A DNA stretch of 64,000 bases from Chitinophaga pendula (GTDB taxonomy: Bacteria; Bacteroidota; Bacteroidia; Chitinophagales; Chitinophagaceae): contig NZ_CP077769.1 in the NCBI RefSeq assembly GCF_020386615.1, positions 3,348,001-3,412,000 of the forward strand, written 5' to 3'. This document shows positions 8,664 through 17,216 of this stretch, one piece after another. The position numbers and the translations under genes were made by a program. The stretch's first letter is position 1; every line of letters begins with the position of its first letter. The notes below the pieces were generated by a model, which was not told the origin of the DNA, made no database searches, and saw only the letters and a list, made by a program, of their open reading frames with translations.

Positions 8664-8761
8664 GATGGAATACTTTACCCGCAAAATTACTAATTAAATC
8701 AACCGTTTAAATGTTTCCCGAAATTCACCCTCTCCCTTTTGCAGGCTAAACCGACTCCCAT

Positions 8762-8787
8762 AATAAAAGATATTTTTGTCTTTTATT
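8762..8787. promoter_or_regulatory. Candidate Rrf2 operator, copy 1
   Basis: Perfect inverted repeat AATAAAAGA-N8-TCTTTTATT (26 bp overall). It overlaps the -33 element of the Rrf2 promoter, where binding would block transcription. A 26-bp palindrome with the same ends occurs at 9285-9310 before the flavohaemoprotein gene. The shared form is AATAAARGA-N8-TCYTTTATT. Confidence 0.7.
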
Positions 8788-8805
8788 ATCATACCACTAT
8801 CTTTG
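8775..8805 (+). promoter_or_regulatory. Bacteroidota-type promoter of the Rrf2 gene
   Basis: TTTG (8775-8778), exactly 19 bp, then TATCTTTG (8798-8805): a full match to the consensus TTTG-N19-TAnnTTTG. It lies 28 bp before the start codon. Confidence 0.8.
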
Positions 8806-8833
8806 TATCGTAACTAAATTACAAAACAGATAT

Positions 8834-9271
8834 ATGGCTATCTTTTCTAAAACATGTGAATACGCCATGCGAGCGGTTTTCTACGTTGCGCAGCGATCTC
8901 ATGAGGGATATAAGGTAGGCATAAAGGAAATCGCGGGACACATAAACTCGCCGGAACCTTTCCTGGCCAAGATCTTACAAAAACTTAGCCGGGAAGGATT
9001 GATCCAGTCGGCTAAAGGGCCTAGTGGCGGCTTCTACTTTGATGCGGCTTCACTGAACAGACCGCTGGCAGATATTGTAACAGCCGTAGATGGCAGTGAA
9101 ATATTTACCGGGTGTGGATTGGGGCTCACCTATTGCTCGGAAAGCAATCCATGCCCACTACACGAGGATTTTAAGAAAGTCAGGAACCAGATCACGCAGA
9201 TGCTGAATAATACTACTATTGGGAAATTCAACCTTGGGCTGATCAAAGGAAAGTTCACACTTAACAAGTAG
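8834..9271 (+). CDS. Rrf2 family regulator, probably NO-sensing (NsrR-like)
   Basis: 145-residue Rrf2 regulator with an N-terminal winged helix (residues 1-80; YAMRAVFYVAQ, recognition segment EPFLAKILQKLSREGLI, wing KGPSGGF). Three cysteines, Cys94, Cys101 and Cys107 (GCGLGLTYC, NPCPLH), fit an Fe-S cluster as in NsrR/IscR. The adjacent flavohaemoprotein gene and the shared palindrome make a nitric-oxide response the most likely role (inference). It appears autoregulated through the palindrome over its own promoter. Confidence 0.88.
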   Translation: MAIFSKTCEYAMRAVFYVAQRSHEGYKVGIKEIAGHINSPEPFLAKILQKLSREGLIQSAKGPSGGFYFDAASLNRPLADIVTAVDGSEIFTGCGLGLTYCSESNPCPLHEDFKKVRNQITQMLNNTTIGKFNLGLIKGKFTLNK

Positions 9272-9284
9272 TTTTTTTTACCCT

Positions 9285-9310
9285 AATAAAGGACTAAAAA
9301 GTCCTTTATT
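9285..9310. promoter_or_regulatory. Candidate Rrf2 operator, copy 2
   Basis: Perfect inverted repeat AATAAAGGACT-AAAA-AGTCCTTTATT (11-bp arms, 26 bp overall), 16 bp before the flavohaemoprotein start. It has the same ends and length as copy 1. It could also fold as a hairpin after the Rrf2 gene, but no T-run follows. Confidence 0.65.
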
Positions 9311-9326
9311 ATTAAAAATATACAAC

Positions 9327-10526
9327 ATGACAGACGAACAAAAGCGACTTGTAGCAGCGACAGTACCAGTGCTCAGAGAGCACGGGGTATTATTGACCAC
9401 TCATTTCTATAACCGTATGTTTACCCATAATCCCGAACTCAGGCATGTATTCAACATGGGGAATCAACAGAAAGGGAAACAACAGACGGCGTTGGCCATG
9501 GCGGTATTAGCTTATGCGGAACATATAGAAAATCCATGCTCATTGATGCCTGTGATAGACAGTATCGGACACAAACACACCAGTCTTAATGTCCGCCCGG
9601 AACACTATGCCATGGTTGGGAAACACCTGTTGGCTTCTATCTCCGAAGTACTGGGAAAGGCAGCCACACCCGAGTTAGTGGAAGCCTGGAAAATGGCGTA
9701 TCAAAAGCTGGCAGCTATTATGAGTGGCCATGAGCAGCACCTCTACGCGATGCAAGTGAGTAAGAATGCAGGATGGACAGGCTGGAAGCCTTTTGTTGTA
9801 AAACGGAAAGTAGAAGAATCCGCAGAAATCACTTCTTTTTATCTATATCCCGCTGATGGTGGTGCAGTAGCAGATTTTCTTCCGGGGCAATACATCAGTC
9901 TACGATTGTTTTTACCCGAGCTACAACTCCTACAGCCTCGACAGTACAGCATTTCCTGCGCTCCCAATGGTGAATACTATCGTATTTCGGTAAAAAGGGA
10001 AGCCGGAGCTACTTATCCGGATGGTATGATCTCCAATCGACTACACGATCATATCAGGGAGGGTGATGTTGTTGATCTGTCAGCACCTGCTGGTACTTTC
10101 ACGCTGAATCCCAACAAGACCAGACCCAAGGTGTTTATCAGTGGAGGAGTTGGCCAAACCCCCTTGATGGCCATGCTGGAGGCACTGACAAGCCAACGGA
10201 CAGATGTTTCTATTACCTGGATACACGGATGTCGTAATGAAGCCGTACATGCTTTTAGAGACCGGCTCACACAATTAGCTGGCGCACATCCTAATCTCGA
10301 TCCTCATATTTTCTATGATCAACCTACTGCACCGGCCCAGTATAAAGGCTGGGTAGATCTTTCGGTACTCAAGGCAAAAATATTGCAGGAAAATGCCGAT
10401 TATTACCTCTGCGGACCAGCACCATTCATTACCAGGCACCATACTTTCCTGGTTGAAAATGGGGTAAATACTGGTGCTATACATTTTGAGGAATTTGGGC
10501 CAGCTTCCCTTCAATTAGGCAATTAG
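9327..10526 (+). CDS. hmp: Flavohaemoprotein, nitric oxide dioxygenase
   Basis: 399-residue cytosolic enzyme that converts NO and O2 to nitrate using NAD(P)H. The globin domain (1-140) includes GHKHTSLNVRPEHY with proximal haem His84 (equivalent to E. coli Hmp His85). The FAD domain (about 150-255) has QPRQYSIS, the flavin-binding RxYS motif; the NAD domain (about 260-399) has FISGGVGQTPLMAML and YYLCGPAPF, ending in EEFGP. Length matches the family. It sits 55 bp downstream of the Rrf2 gene with a putative operator between them. Confidence 0.95.
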   Translation: MTDEQKRLVAATVPVLREHGVLLTTHFYNRMFTHNPELRHVFNMGNQQKGKQQTALAMAVLAYAEHIENPCSLMPVIDSIGHKHTSLNVRPEHYAMVGKHLLASISEVLGKAATPELVEAWKMAYQKLAAIMSGHEQHLYAMQVSKNAGWTGWKPFVVKRKVEESAEITSFYLYPADGGAVADFLPGQYISLRLFLPELQLLQPRQYSISCAPNGEYYRISVKREAGATYPDGMISNRLHDHIREGDVVDLSAPAGTFTLNPNKTRPKVFISGGVGQTPLMAMLEALTSQRTDVSITWIHGCRNEAVHAFRDRLTQLAGAHPNLDPHIFYDQPTAPAQYKGWVDLSVLKAKILQENADYYLCGPAPFITRHHTFLVENGVNTGAIHFEEFGPASLQLGN

Positions 10527-10542
10527 TTAACTAAACAAGTAT

Positions 10543-10569
10543 GCAAAAGGGGGCTTTACCTCCTTTTGC
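10543..10569. terminator. Bidirectional terminator between hmp and the monooxygenase
   Basis: GCAAAAGGGGG and CCTCCTTTTGC form a stem around a 5-base loop between two convergent genes. It overlaps the final codons of the monooxygenase. Confidence 0.7.
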
Positions 10570-12121
10570 TTATAAACCAACGCGCAGCGGCCTTTTGTAA
10601 TTCATCGGTATCAGGCGCATTCTCTGCCACCCAAGCGACGATTCCATCAGGACGTATAAGCAAGGCTTTTAATCCAAGCGAGTCCTTTACGCTACCAGGC
10701 ATATATCTGATCCGATCACCATAATCCGCAACCCACATTTTGAGCGAAGTATTGCCTTCAAAGTCTAACAGTATACCTTGTCCATCGTGCATTTGCTCTC
10801 CAAGGAGCAGACCTTCTTCGAACTCAAAGTTGGGAACACTCAGACCGACCAGTGGTTGATCACTTTCCAGATCGTAACGAGTATGAATGCCCCGTACTCT
10901 TGCTGCAATATAGGTAGTGCCATCTTCGGTATCGATCAGGTCTCGTATAATCGCATTTAGCGCGCGAGTACCGGGATCGAGGCGCATGACTGCTACCTGG
11001 GCACGGGACCAATCCAGCACCTGTGCGCCGATGGGATAACGTTCGATGTAATAGCTGTCCAGTAGCCCGTCTGGCGCGTTGTCATGGACGGTTGCCGCGA
11101 GCTTCCAACCCAGATTCATGACGTCGCCCAATCCGAGGTTAAGGCCCTGGCCACCCAACGGCGAATGAATATGCGCGGCATCCCCAGCTAAAAACACCCG
11201 TCCATTCCTGTAACTAGTGGCCTGCCGTGCGCGGTCTGTCCAGGAGGTTGCCATATGTAAGACTGTAAGTGTAACATCGGCACCTGAAACCCGGCGTAAT
11301 ACCTCCTGCACATGTTCAAGTGTAATAGGCTGTTCCCCATTGTGAAAAGCGCCCGCATCAAAATCCTGTATTCCAAAATAACCAGGCTGTGATTGTATGT
11401 ACATTCCCGTAGGTGTTGCGTTCCGGCCGGGTTTGAGCTTTTCAGGGTCCGCAATATCCACCTGCACTGAATAACCTGTGAATTCGGGTTCAGTACCCGC
11501 GAACTCAAAACCACCCGCCTTACGCACGATACTACGGCTACCATCACAGCCAACTAACCATTTACCTGTAAATGATTGGTCACTTGATTGAACAGTTACA
11601 TAGTCCGAAGATTGCTGAAAACTAGTAATTGCGCATCCGCGCTTGATCACTACGCCCAGTGTTTCTGCCCGGTGCGCTAATATGGTCTCGAGTTCATCCA
11701 TATCGGATAATAAATGAGTATCCGTAGGACCTGGTAAACGTATCTTCCATTGAGAAGTGTCAATACTGTCGAAGTAAAATGGAATACCGGCAAAATGTCC
11801 TGCCTGACGACGTGGAAGTGGCCCCTGTTGTGGCGCTATTACACTATGCGGGTTTTTAAGGTGTTTGTGTATCTCCAGATCCTTTAGTAAGTCCCGACGA
11901 TAAAGTGCATCTATGGTGGGTGCCGAGAGCCCTCTGATACCAAAAGGACGTTTTTTCAATGGGGAATGTGGGTCCTCTGCCCTTTCCAGTACCAGAACGA
12001 CACATTTGCGCAGTGCCAGTTCGCAGGCGAGGAATAGACCAACCGGCCCTGCGCCCGCTATGACTACATCATAAGTAGCATGATCTTGTAAGTATCCGTT
12101 GTTTTCAAGTGTACCTTTCAT
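10556..12121 (-). CDS. FAD-dependent monooxygenase (PheA/TfdB family)
   Basis: 521-residue class A flavoprotein hydroxylase. FAD motif near residue 20 (VVIAGAGPVGLFLACELA), DG motif (LVGCDGSRSIVRKAGGFEF), and GD motif (RVFLAGDAAHIHSPLGGQGLN). These enzymes hydroxylate phenolic compounds or antibiotics such as rifamycin and tetracycline; the substrate cannot be told. The frame is open from a TTG at 12142, but the ATG at 12121 (MKGTLENN) is the better start. The AraC regulator just upstream, same strand and 41 bp away, probably controls it. Confidence 0.9.
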   Translation of the reverse strand: MKGTLENNGYLQDHATYDVVIAGAGPVGLFLACELALRKCVVLVLERAEDPHSPLKKRPFGIRGLSAPTIDALYRRDLLKDLEIHKHLKNPHSVIAPQQGPLPRRQAGHFAGIPFYFDSIDTSQWKIRLPGPTDTHLLSDMDELETILAHRAETLGVVIKRGCAITSFQQSSDYVTVQSSDQSFTGKWLVGCDGSRSIVRKAGGFEFAGTEPEFTGYSVQVDIADPEKLKPGRNATPTGMYIQSQPGYFGIQDFDAGAFHNGEQPITLEHVQEVLRRVSGADVTLTVLHMATSWTDRARQATSYRNGRVFLAGDAAHIHSPLGGQGLNLGLGDVMNLGWKLAATVHDNAPDGLLDSYYIERYPIGAQVLDWSRAQVAVMRLDPGTRALNAIIRDLIDTEDGTTYIAARVRGIHTRYDLESDQPLVGLSVPNFEFEEGLLLGEQMHDGQGILLDFEGNTSLKMWVADYGDRIRYMPGSVKDSLGLKALLIRPDGIVAWVAENAPDTDELQKAAARWFISKRR

Positions 12122-12162
12122 AATAACATGATTGAAACACAAAATTCCGGAACCTTCTTTTA

Positions 12163-12987
12163 TTAGGCTTGTATAAACGCGACAAAATCGTCGCTTATAG
12201 TCTGCTTCCTTTTTTTTATTTTTCTTGCAAATGCGGCAGGCGTAGTACCACTATAGCGTTTAAACTCCCTGCTCAAATGGGACTGATCGGTATAACCCAT
12301 TTCATGAGCCAAGCCTGCAATATTAGCATCAGGGTAAAGCCATAGTTTATTCCTTACCTGCTCAAAACGTATCAGGCCGGATACGTCCTTAACTGTGTAG
12401 CCGGAAGATTGCTTAAAACTTCTTTCCAATGTGCGGACAGTCGCATGAGCCGCTGCCGCAACCTGACTTACAGGTATAGCTCCATTTGCCGCTCTCATGG
12501 CAACTCCCGCTTTGAACAGCATGCTATCAACAGCCACCCTTGACCTTGCATCCAAAAAGTGTTGTTTCACATGGTCTATTGCAGACTCGATCCTACCCTC
12601 TTCAACAAATTCATTCAACTTGGATTGAAGTCGGGCTAAAGGATGTTCAAATATGTGCACACTATTTTTATCGGAAGGTAGACCGAGTAGATCAAATACC
12701 ATCCACGGATAACATCTGATGCCGATGACCTCCAACCGCCTTTCCGTATAGACATGAATAGGTTGGTTGAGCAATCCCATCATGAACGGTGAAGGTAAAG
12801 GTTGAAGACTTCCGTTATAAGAAATGCTACAAGAACTGCCAAAATGAAAAATGATTTCAGCATAACCATCAGGAAGTACTTCAATACTTGATTGTTGTTC
12901 TTCGAAATCCCGTCTCTCATACCAAAAGCACCTAATGGAATCCTGTAACGCTTCAGGAGCTTCGAATTCTTTGTGCTGACGCTGCAT
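12163..12987 (-). CDS. AraC family regulator (DUF6597-type N-terminus)
   Basis: 274 residues. The N-terminal part (about 10-120) matches the DUF6597 layout (IRCFWYERRDF, LPDGYAEIIFHFG, IGIRCYPWMVFDLLGLP). The C-terminal HTH_18 domain (about 165-265) contains GYTVKDVSGLIRFEQ and MGYTDQSHLSREFKRYSGTT. It lies directly before the FAD monooxygenase gene in the same direction, its likely target. The start is an ATG with a 252-bp upstream region that holds only a gene remnant. Confidence 0.88.
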   Translation of the reverse strand: MQRQHKEFEAPEALQDSIRCFWYERRDFEEQQSSIEVLPDGYAEIIFHFGSSCSISYNGSLQPLPSPFMMGLLNQPIHVYTERRLEVIGIRCYPWMVFDLLGLPSDKNSVHIFEHPLARLQSKLNEFVEEGRIESAIDHVKQHFLDARSRVAVDSMLFKAGVAMRAANGAIPVSQVAAAAHATVRTLERSFKQSSGYTVKDVSGLIRFEQVRNKLWLYPDANIAGLAHEMGYTDQSHLSREFKRYSGTTPAAFARKIKKRKQTISDDFVAFIQA

Positions 12988-12989
12988 AT

Positions 12990-13213
12990 TACCGTAGCTT
13001 TTATCCTGATACTTTACGGGGTAGTCGCCTACCTGGCAAACTACTAACTTTGCTCGTAATTATGCTACTTATGGCGGTATTTTTACTGTACTTACTTCAA
13101 TATGGGCATGGAAAGTAGATGGCTTTCGGCCGGACCGTTACGACATCATCGTAGCCCTTATTGCACTGATCGTTGTGGTATTATCTTTCGTGCTCCCACG
13201 TCTGTTCAATAGA
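12990..13213 (+). pseudogene. Frameshifted 3' remnant of a YnfA-family (UPF0060) gene
   Basis: Translating the plus strand gives ITVAFILILYGVV, then after a 1-base slip at about 13027 PTWQTTNFARNYATYGG and IFTVLTSIWAWKVDGFRPDR, then YDIIVALIALIVVVLSFVLPR. This is the C-terminal two-thirds of a YnfA/UPF0060 inner-membrane protein (compare YAAYGGVY and ALIAL in E. coli YnfA). The first helix and start codon are missing and a frameshift interrupts the rest, so it is dead. YnfA-type genes are sometimes found beside arsenic genes, as here. Confidence 0.75.
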
Positions 13214-13239
13214 CAGATAAATAACTTTACAATTGTCTT

Positions 13240-13857
13240 CTATGTACGTTCAAAAGTACAAAAGATAAAATTCTGTAGCTTGCCCGCGGGTGTTTTATGA
13301 TCTTCCGTCGAACAGGTTATTTTCCGAAAAAGTGGTGCAAACCGATCCTCCATACTTTTTTCATCATATTGTTGAATAGCTAGTCCGCTACATTTTGTTG
13401 GTCCCGATATGGAAAATGTTCCAATGATCAGATGACTGGTAGCGGCAATAGCCGCAGTCTGAACATAACGATATTGTTGGTCGGGATCTCTGAGAAAATG
13501 AAATGCTGCGCGATCATGCCATAAATCATAAGTGTGCTCGGGCTTAAAATCGTTAATATCAGCTTCAATCCACGTTATCAGATCCGCCGACTTACCCAGT
13601 CGCTGTTTCGCCCGTTCAAGTGAATGCGCAGAAATATCCAAGACAGCCAGATTTGTATATCCCTCGTTAAGCAAAAAATCCACAAGCATACTATCTCCAC
13701 CTCCTATATCAATGATACGGGCATCCTTTGCTAAATTTAATTGCTTGATAAGCGACAGTGACATGGAAGGCACTGCCTGTGTCCAGCTTACATCATCAGG
13801 TTGTCTGGTCTGGTAAATATGTTCCCAATGCTCTTTAGATGCTATCATCAGAACCAT
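13240..13857 (-). CDS. Class I SAM-dependent methyltransferase in the ars operon
   Basis: About 205 residues from the ATG at 13857 (MVLMIASKEHWEHIYQ); a longer upstream reading would overlap acr3. SAM-binding motif I is IIDIGGGDSMLVDFLL, motif II LAVLDIS, followed by WIEADINDF and DLWHDRAAFHFL. The DLWHDRA phrase is typical of small methyltransferases of the thiopurine/tellurite-like group. It is the last gene of arsR-arsC-acr3 (13 bp after acr3), so a role in arsenic or metalloid handling is plausible. It lacks the cysteine pattern of ArsM, so arsenite methylation is not supported. Confidence 0.8.
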   Translation of the reverse strand: MVLMIASKEHWEHIYQTRQPDDVSWTQAVPSMSLSLIKQLNLAKDARIIDIGGGDSMLVDFLLNEGYTNLAVLDISAHSLERAKQRLGKSADLITWIEADINDFKPEHTYDLWHDRAAFHFLRDPDQQYRYVQTAAIAATSHLIIGTFSISGPTKCSGLAIQQYDEKSMEDRFAPLFRKITCSTEDHKTPAGKLQNFIFCTFERT

Positions 13858-13870
13858 TTTTATCGTCAAG

Positions 13871-14932
13871 TTAAATGAAATATTTTTTTCTGAACTTAAC
13901 GGCCAGATTAACAAGAGCAATCAATGCAGGTACTTCCACAAGCGGCCCAATCACTCCCACAAAAGCCTGACCACTATTAATACCGAAAACGCCAATAGCG
14001 ACTGCAATCGCCAGTTCAAAATTGTTACCTGTAGCAGTAAATGCAATAGAAGCGCTTTGCGAGTAATCTGCACCAGCTTTCTTTCCGGCAAAAAAACTAA
14101 CCACAAACATCAGCAAAAAATAGATCAACAGGGGTACCATGATGCGTATTACATCCATTGGAAGCCGCATGATCAAATCCCCTTTCAAACTGAACATAAT
14201 CACTATGGTAAACAATAAAGCATACAACGTAATAGGCGATATCATAGGAATGAACTTTTGCTCATACCATTTTTCACCCTTCATTGCAACCAGCCCATAC
14301 CTGCTGATCACACCTGCGGCAAAGGGGATGCCCAGGTAAATACCAACACTTTCAGCAATCTCTGTTATGGTAATGTTAACGCTGATACCTGTGACTCCAA
14401 ACAAAGGAGGAAGCACAGTAATAAATAAATAAGCATAGACACCATAAAGGAATACTTGAAATATACTGTTGAGTGCCACCAAACCAGCAGCGTATTCTCT
14501 ATTTCCCTCTGCCAATTCATTCCATACAATGACCATTGCAATGCACCGGGCCAATCCAATTAACACCAATCCTGTCATATATTCTGGGTATCCATGTAAG
14601 AATAAAAGCGCCAACGCAAACATGAATATCGGTCCAATTACCCAATTCAGCAACAAAGAAACACCCAATATCTTTATATTACGGAATACCTTACCAATAT
14701 GCTGGTAACGTACTTTTGCAAGTGGTGGATACATCATCAACACTAATCCAACAGCCAATATTATATTAGTCGTTCCATTACTATAGCTATTTATCCAGTT
14801 AGCAGATGCCGGTATAAAATAACCCAATGCAATCCCAGCTGCCATCGCTATAAAAATCCATCCTGTTAAATACTTGTCCATAAAACCAAGCCGTTTGCGT
14901 TCTGTCACAGGATTGCTATTATTAACACTCAT
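13871..14932 (-). CDS. acr3: Arsenite efflux permease, ACR3 family
   Basis: 353-residue inner-membrane transporter with about ten hydrophobic helices. It exports As(III). The conserved Cys in the fourth-helix motif [18 protein letters not shown] matches the essential Cys of Acr3 proteins, and [19 protein letters not shown] is the other family signature. It starts 1 bp after arsC ends, so the two are translationally linked in an arsR-arsC-acr3 operon. Confidence 0.95.
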   Translation of the reverse strand: MSVNNSNPVTERKRLGFMDKYLTGWIFIAMAAGIALGYFIPASANWINSYSNGTTNIILAVGLVLMMYPPLAKVRYQHIGKVFRNIKILGVSLLLNWVIGPIFMFALALLFLHGYPEYMTGLVLIGLARCIAMVIVWNELAEGNREYAAGLVALNSIFQVFLYGVYAYLFITVLPPLFGVTGISVNITITEIAESVGIYLGIPFAAGVISRYGLVAMKGEKWYEQKFIPMISPITLYALLFTIVIMFSLKGDLIMRLPMDVIRIMVPLLIYFLLMFVVSFFAGKKAGADYSQSASIAFTATGNNFELAIAVAIGVFGINSGQAFVGVIGPLVEVPALIALVNLAVKFRKKYFI

Positions 14933-14933
14933 A

Positions 14934-15350
14934 TTAGGCTATATTTTGTTCAATAAATCTCCCGCTATACCGCTTAATCTGCTCACGTACTATTCTGAAC
15001 TGATCCATAATCTCGTCTTCGCTTCCCTTCGCCTTTGCAGGATCGGAGAAGTTTTCATGAAACGTCTTTGCTCCTGAGGGAAAGAAAGGGCAGCGTTCTT
15101 TTGCATTATCGCATACTGTGATGACAAAGTCAAAATCAATCTCTTTATATTCATCTATGTTGTTGGAAGTATGACTAGATATATCAATACCATCTTCTGC
15201 CATTACTTTGACAGCCCGGGAATTCACGCCATGTATTTCTACCCCCGCACTATACACTTCCGCATTGCCACCTGCAAAATGTCTCAGGTAACCTTCAGCC
15301 ATCTGACTGCGACAACTATTGCCAGTACAGAGTACCAAAATCTTTTTCAT
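14934..15350 (-). CDS. arsC: Arsenate reductase, thioredoxin-coupled (LMW-PTP type)
   Basis: 138 residues of the low-molecular-weight phosphatase fold. The P-loop [14 protein letters not shown] holds Cys8 and Cys13; the redox pair Cys80/Cys87 lies in [13 protein letters not shown], as in the S. aureus pI258 type enzyme that uses thioredoxin. It reduces As(V) to As(III) for export by Acr3. It follows arsR, with an ArsR-type site in the 74-bp gap. Confidence 0.95.
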   Translation of the reverse strand: MKKILVLCTGNSCRSQMAEGYLRHFAGGNAEVYSAGVEIHGVNSRAVKVMAEDGIDISSHTSNNIDEYKEIDFDFVITVCDNAKERCPFFPSGAKTFHENFSDPAKAKGSEDEIMDQFRIVREQIKRYSGRFIEQNIA

Positions 15351-15390
15351 ATAATTATTTATTTGTGTTATAGTTTACGATCGTACAATC

Positions 15391-15406
15391 ATCGTAATAT
15401 TGCGAT
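15391..15406. promoter_or_regulatory. Candidate ArsR operator between arsR and arsC
   Basis: ATCGTAATATTGCGAT, an imperfect palindrome. Its exact reverse complement recurs at 15770-15785 before arsR. The position suggests that arsC-acr3 has its own repressible promoter in addition to read-through. Confidence 0.65.
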
Positions 15407-15424
15407 AATTATGCTCAAAAAAAA

Positions 15425-15757
15425 TCAACAGCAATCCTGATTAGTTAAGTTTACATCTTTAAAGAAGCTATTAAAGAGTATTTGATATTGTTTCCATATT
15501 TTAGGATTAATACAGTAACACACACTGGCACCCTCTATCGTACCCTGAATAATACCCGCTAGTTTCAGCTCTTTCAGATGTTGAGATACGGTGGCTTGTG
15601 CCAGTCCTAATTCCTCTACAAAATTACTGGTAATGCAAGTGTTTTCCTTTACCAGATATTGTAAGATTGCTATACGTGCGGGATGGGCTATTGCTTTAGC
15701 CATTGCGGCTATGTCATTCTGTTCTTTAGTAAATAAATCTGTTTTAGTGGTGCCCAT
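15425..15757 (-). CDS. arsR: ArsR family metalloregulator
   Basis: 110-residue winged-helix repressor: IAHPARIAILQYL, then the recognition region LGLAQATVSQHLKELKLAGII and wing GTIEGASVCYCI. Cysteines at ENTCITS, VCYC and the C-terminal DCC could bind As(III), a layout different from the ELCVCDL site of E. coli ArsR. It probably represses itself and arsC-acr3 through the two matching sites. Confidence 0.92.
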   Translation of the reverse strand: MGTTKTDLFTKEQNDIAAMAKAIAHPARIAILQYLVKENTCITSNFVEELGLAQATVSQHLKELKLAGIIQGTIEGASVCYCINPKIWKQYQILFNSFFKDVNLTNQDCC

Positions 15758-15769
15758 CTGAATAATTAT

Positions 15770-15785
15770 ATCGCAATATTACGAT
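15770..15785. promoter_or_regulatory. Candidate ArsR operator before arsR
   Basis: ATCGCAATATTACGAT, the exact reverse complement of the site at 15391-15406, 13 bp before the arsR start codon. Confidence 0.65.
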
Positions 15786-15831
15786 GATTAAATACAATTA
15801 CCAAAAAGAAAGCTGAAAAAATTATCCGATA

Positions 15832-16186
15832 TCAGTCTTCGGAGTCCCTGCCGTAGTATTTCTCACCCAACTTTATTTTCTCTCGGCCGTTTTCTATACG
15901 CCATTTATTAGTATCTCGTAGAGAATAGGTACAACCACAATATTTATCGACAAAGGGAATATTATGTTTTTCTGAAGAACGGGTATTTTCATCCTTTCGA
16001 ATTTCATATTCCTTCTTAGGATGAATATTCGGATTATAAAAGAAGAGGGTGAAATCTATGCCTGAAGCAATGATCGCCTCCCTTACCTGCCCTGATCACG
16101 GCGCGCAGCAAGAATGTAGCAACAGCTTCTGACCAGCATTAGGTAGTTTCCAGTTTCTCCCTGATAAAGCTCATATTCCAATCCAT
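15832..16186 (-). pseudogene. queH: Decayed queH (epoxyqueuosine reductase QueH) gene
   Basis: The minus strand encodes pieces of QueH: MDWNMSFIREKLE, then after a 1-base slip KLLLHSCCAP, a TGA where the next catalytic Cys codon of CCAPC should be, then VREAIIASGIDFTLFFYNPN, HPKKEYEIRKDEN and HNIPFVD. It jumps directly to KYCGCTYSLRDTNKWR and ends GREKIKLGEKYYG. About 100 residues of the middle, including the second Cys region, are missing. Frameshift, nonsense codon and internal deletion together mean no functional enzyme. It lies just downstream of the metF-like gene, with queD nearby. Confidence 0.85.
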
Positions 16187-16193
16187 TTGAGCG

Positions 16194-17147
16194 CTATTGC
16201 GCTGTTAGTAAAACCTCCTTCCGAATACCCATTTCCGATAACATAGCAGCGATTTTAGTCACCATATAGATCGATGCTTCTATTTCATCCTTTTTTATCG
16301 CCACACTTTCAATATTGAAACCAAAGGGCACTGCCCGTTCTGCGCAGAAAACAGCAAGTTTTTCCGCGATGTCCAGACAAATATTTACCGATCTGTCCAA
16401 CATATTATCTGTCTGATTCAGTTCGTCTTTAAGATCGTTAGGGATGTGTATACCCAGCCATTCCAGGAATTGCAGTGTTTTGGCAGACCCACAAGCGGTG
16501 AGTGTAAATATAATCGTAGGTATACGCCTGTTCTCCATTTTGCAGGTGGTACTTAGATCTTCTATTACCTGTTTTGCATAAGCAAAGTTAAAAATGCACT
16601 GGGAGATGAAATAAGATACGCCACTGTTGGCCTTATCCAGGATCCTTCTATCTTCGTCCTTTAGCATTTCATGTCGTTCGGGAATGGTTACTGCCCCTAT
16701 AACAGAGGACTCACTATGTTTACCCCAAATCCTATAAGCTTCCGGTAAACTGGTTTTAACGGGAAAATCCGGTGACGGAATGCCCACAAAAACCGGATAA
16801 AACCGATGTTGCTGGAGTTCATCCAGCCAGGTGGACAATTCCTCTGCTGAAAATTTTCCTGCTGGCCGATATATAATCTTGGGGATGTCCAATTCCTGTA
16901 AATACGCGCTGGCAAAGGTAAAGGGATCAAGGGCGTTCAGATAGGGAAATGGTCTTTCTTCAACAGTACGGGCAGATTCATCTTGTACATCGTACACGAC
17001 GAGTGCATCAATTTCTAGTTGCAGGATCCTGGCCACTGTCTTCTCAGCGATCTGCGCAATCCGCTCAGCATTGGTGTCTGATTTAGGTGGAGTGATGCCG
17101 TAAGTTAAAATACCAGATTGGCCGGTTTTAATTTTATGTAAGAACAT
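16194..17147 (-). CDS. Methylenetetrahydrofolate reductase-like protein
   Basis: 317-residue TIM-barrel protein resembling MetF: GILTYGITPPKSDTNAERIAQ at the N-terminus, VYDVQDES and an ALDPFTFA segment, then SGVSYFISQCIFNFAYAKQVI, which corresponds to the FxTQxxFD region of MetF. MetF makes 5-methyl-THF, the methyl donor for methionine synthase, so proximity to metE fits. It diverges from canonical MetF (ITPP rather than FEFFPP), so a related reductase in one-carbon metabolism is also possible. Confidence 0.75.
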   Translation of the reverse strand: MFLHKIKTGQSGILTYGITPPKSDTNAERIAQIAEKTVARILQLEIDALVVYDVQDESARTVEERPFPYLNALDPFTFASAYLQELDIPKIIYRPAGKFSAEELSTWLDELQQHRFYPVFVGIPSPDFPVKTSLPEAYRIWGKHSESSVIGAVTIPERHEMLKDEDRRILDKANSGVSYFISQCIFNFAYAKQVIEDLSTTCKMENRRIPTIIFTLTACGSAKTLQFLEWLGIHIPNDLKDELNQTDNMLDRSVNICLDIAEKLAVFCAERAVPFGFNIESVAIKKDEIEASIYMVTKIAAMLSEMGIRKEVLLTAQ

Positions 17148-17216
17148 AACCAGATGTGACTATTGTTTATACAAAGGGTTTTCTTTCTTCACTATTTATA
17201 TATGTTATCGGAATAT

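Noticed and set aside
9285..9310. Reading the palindrome before hmp as a simple terminator
   Set aside because: No T-run follows, and the same-ended palindrome lies over the Rrf2 promoter, which favours an operator.
13240..13857. ars-operon methyltransferase as ArsM (arsenite methyltransferase)
   Set aside because: The conserved Cys pattern of ArsM is absent; only a general SAM-methyltransferase call is justified.
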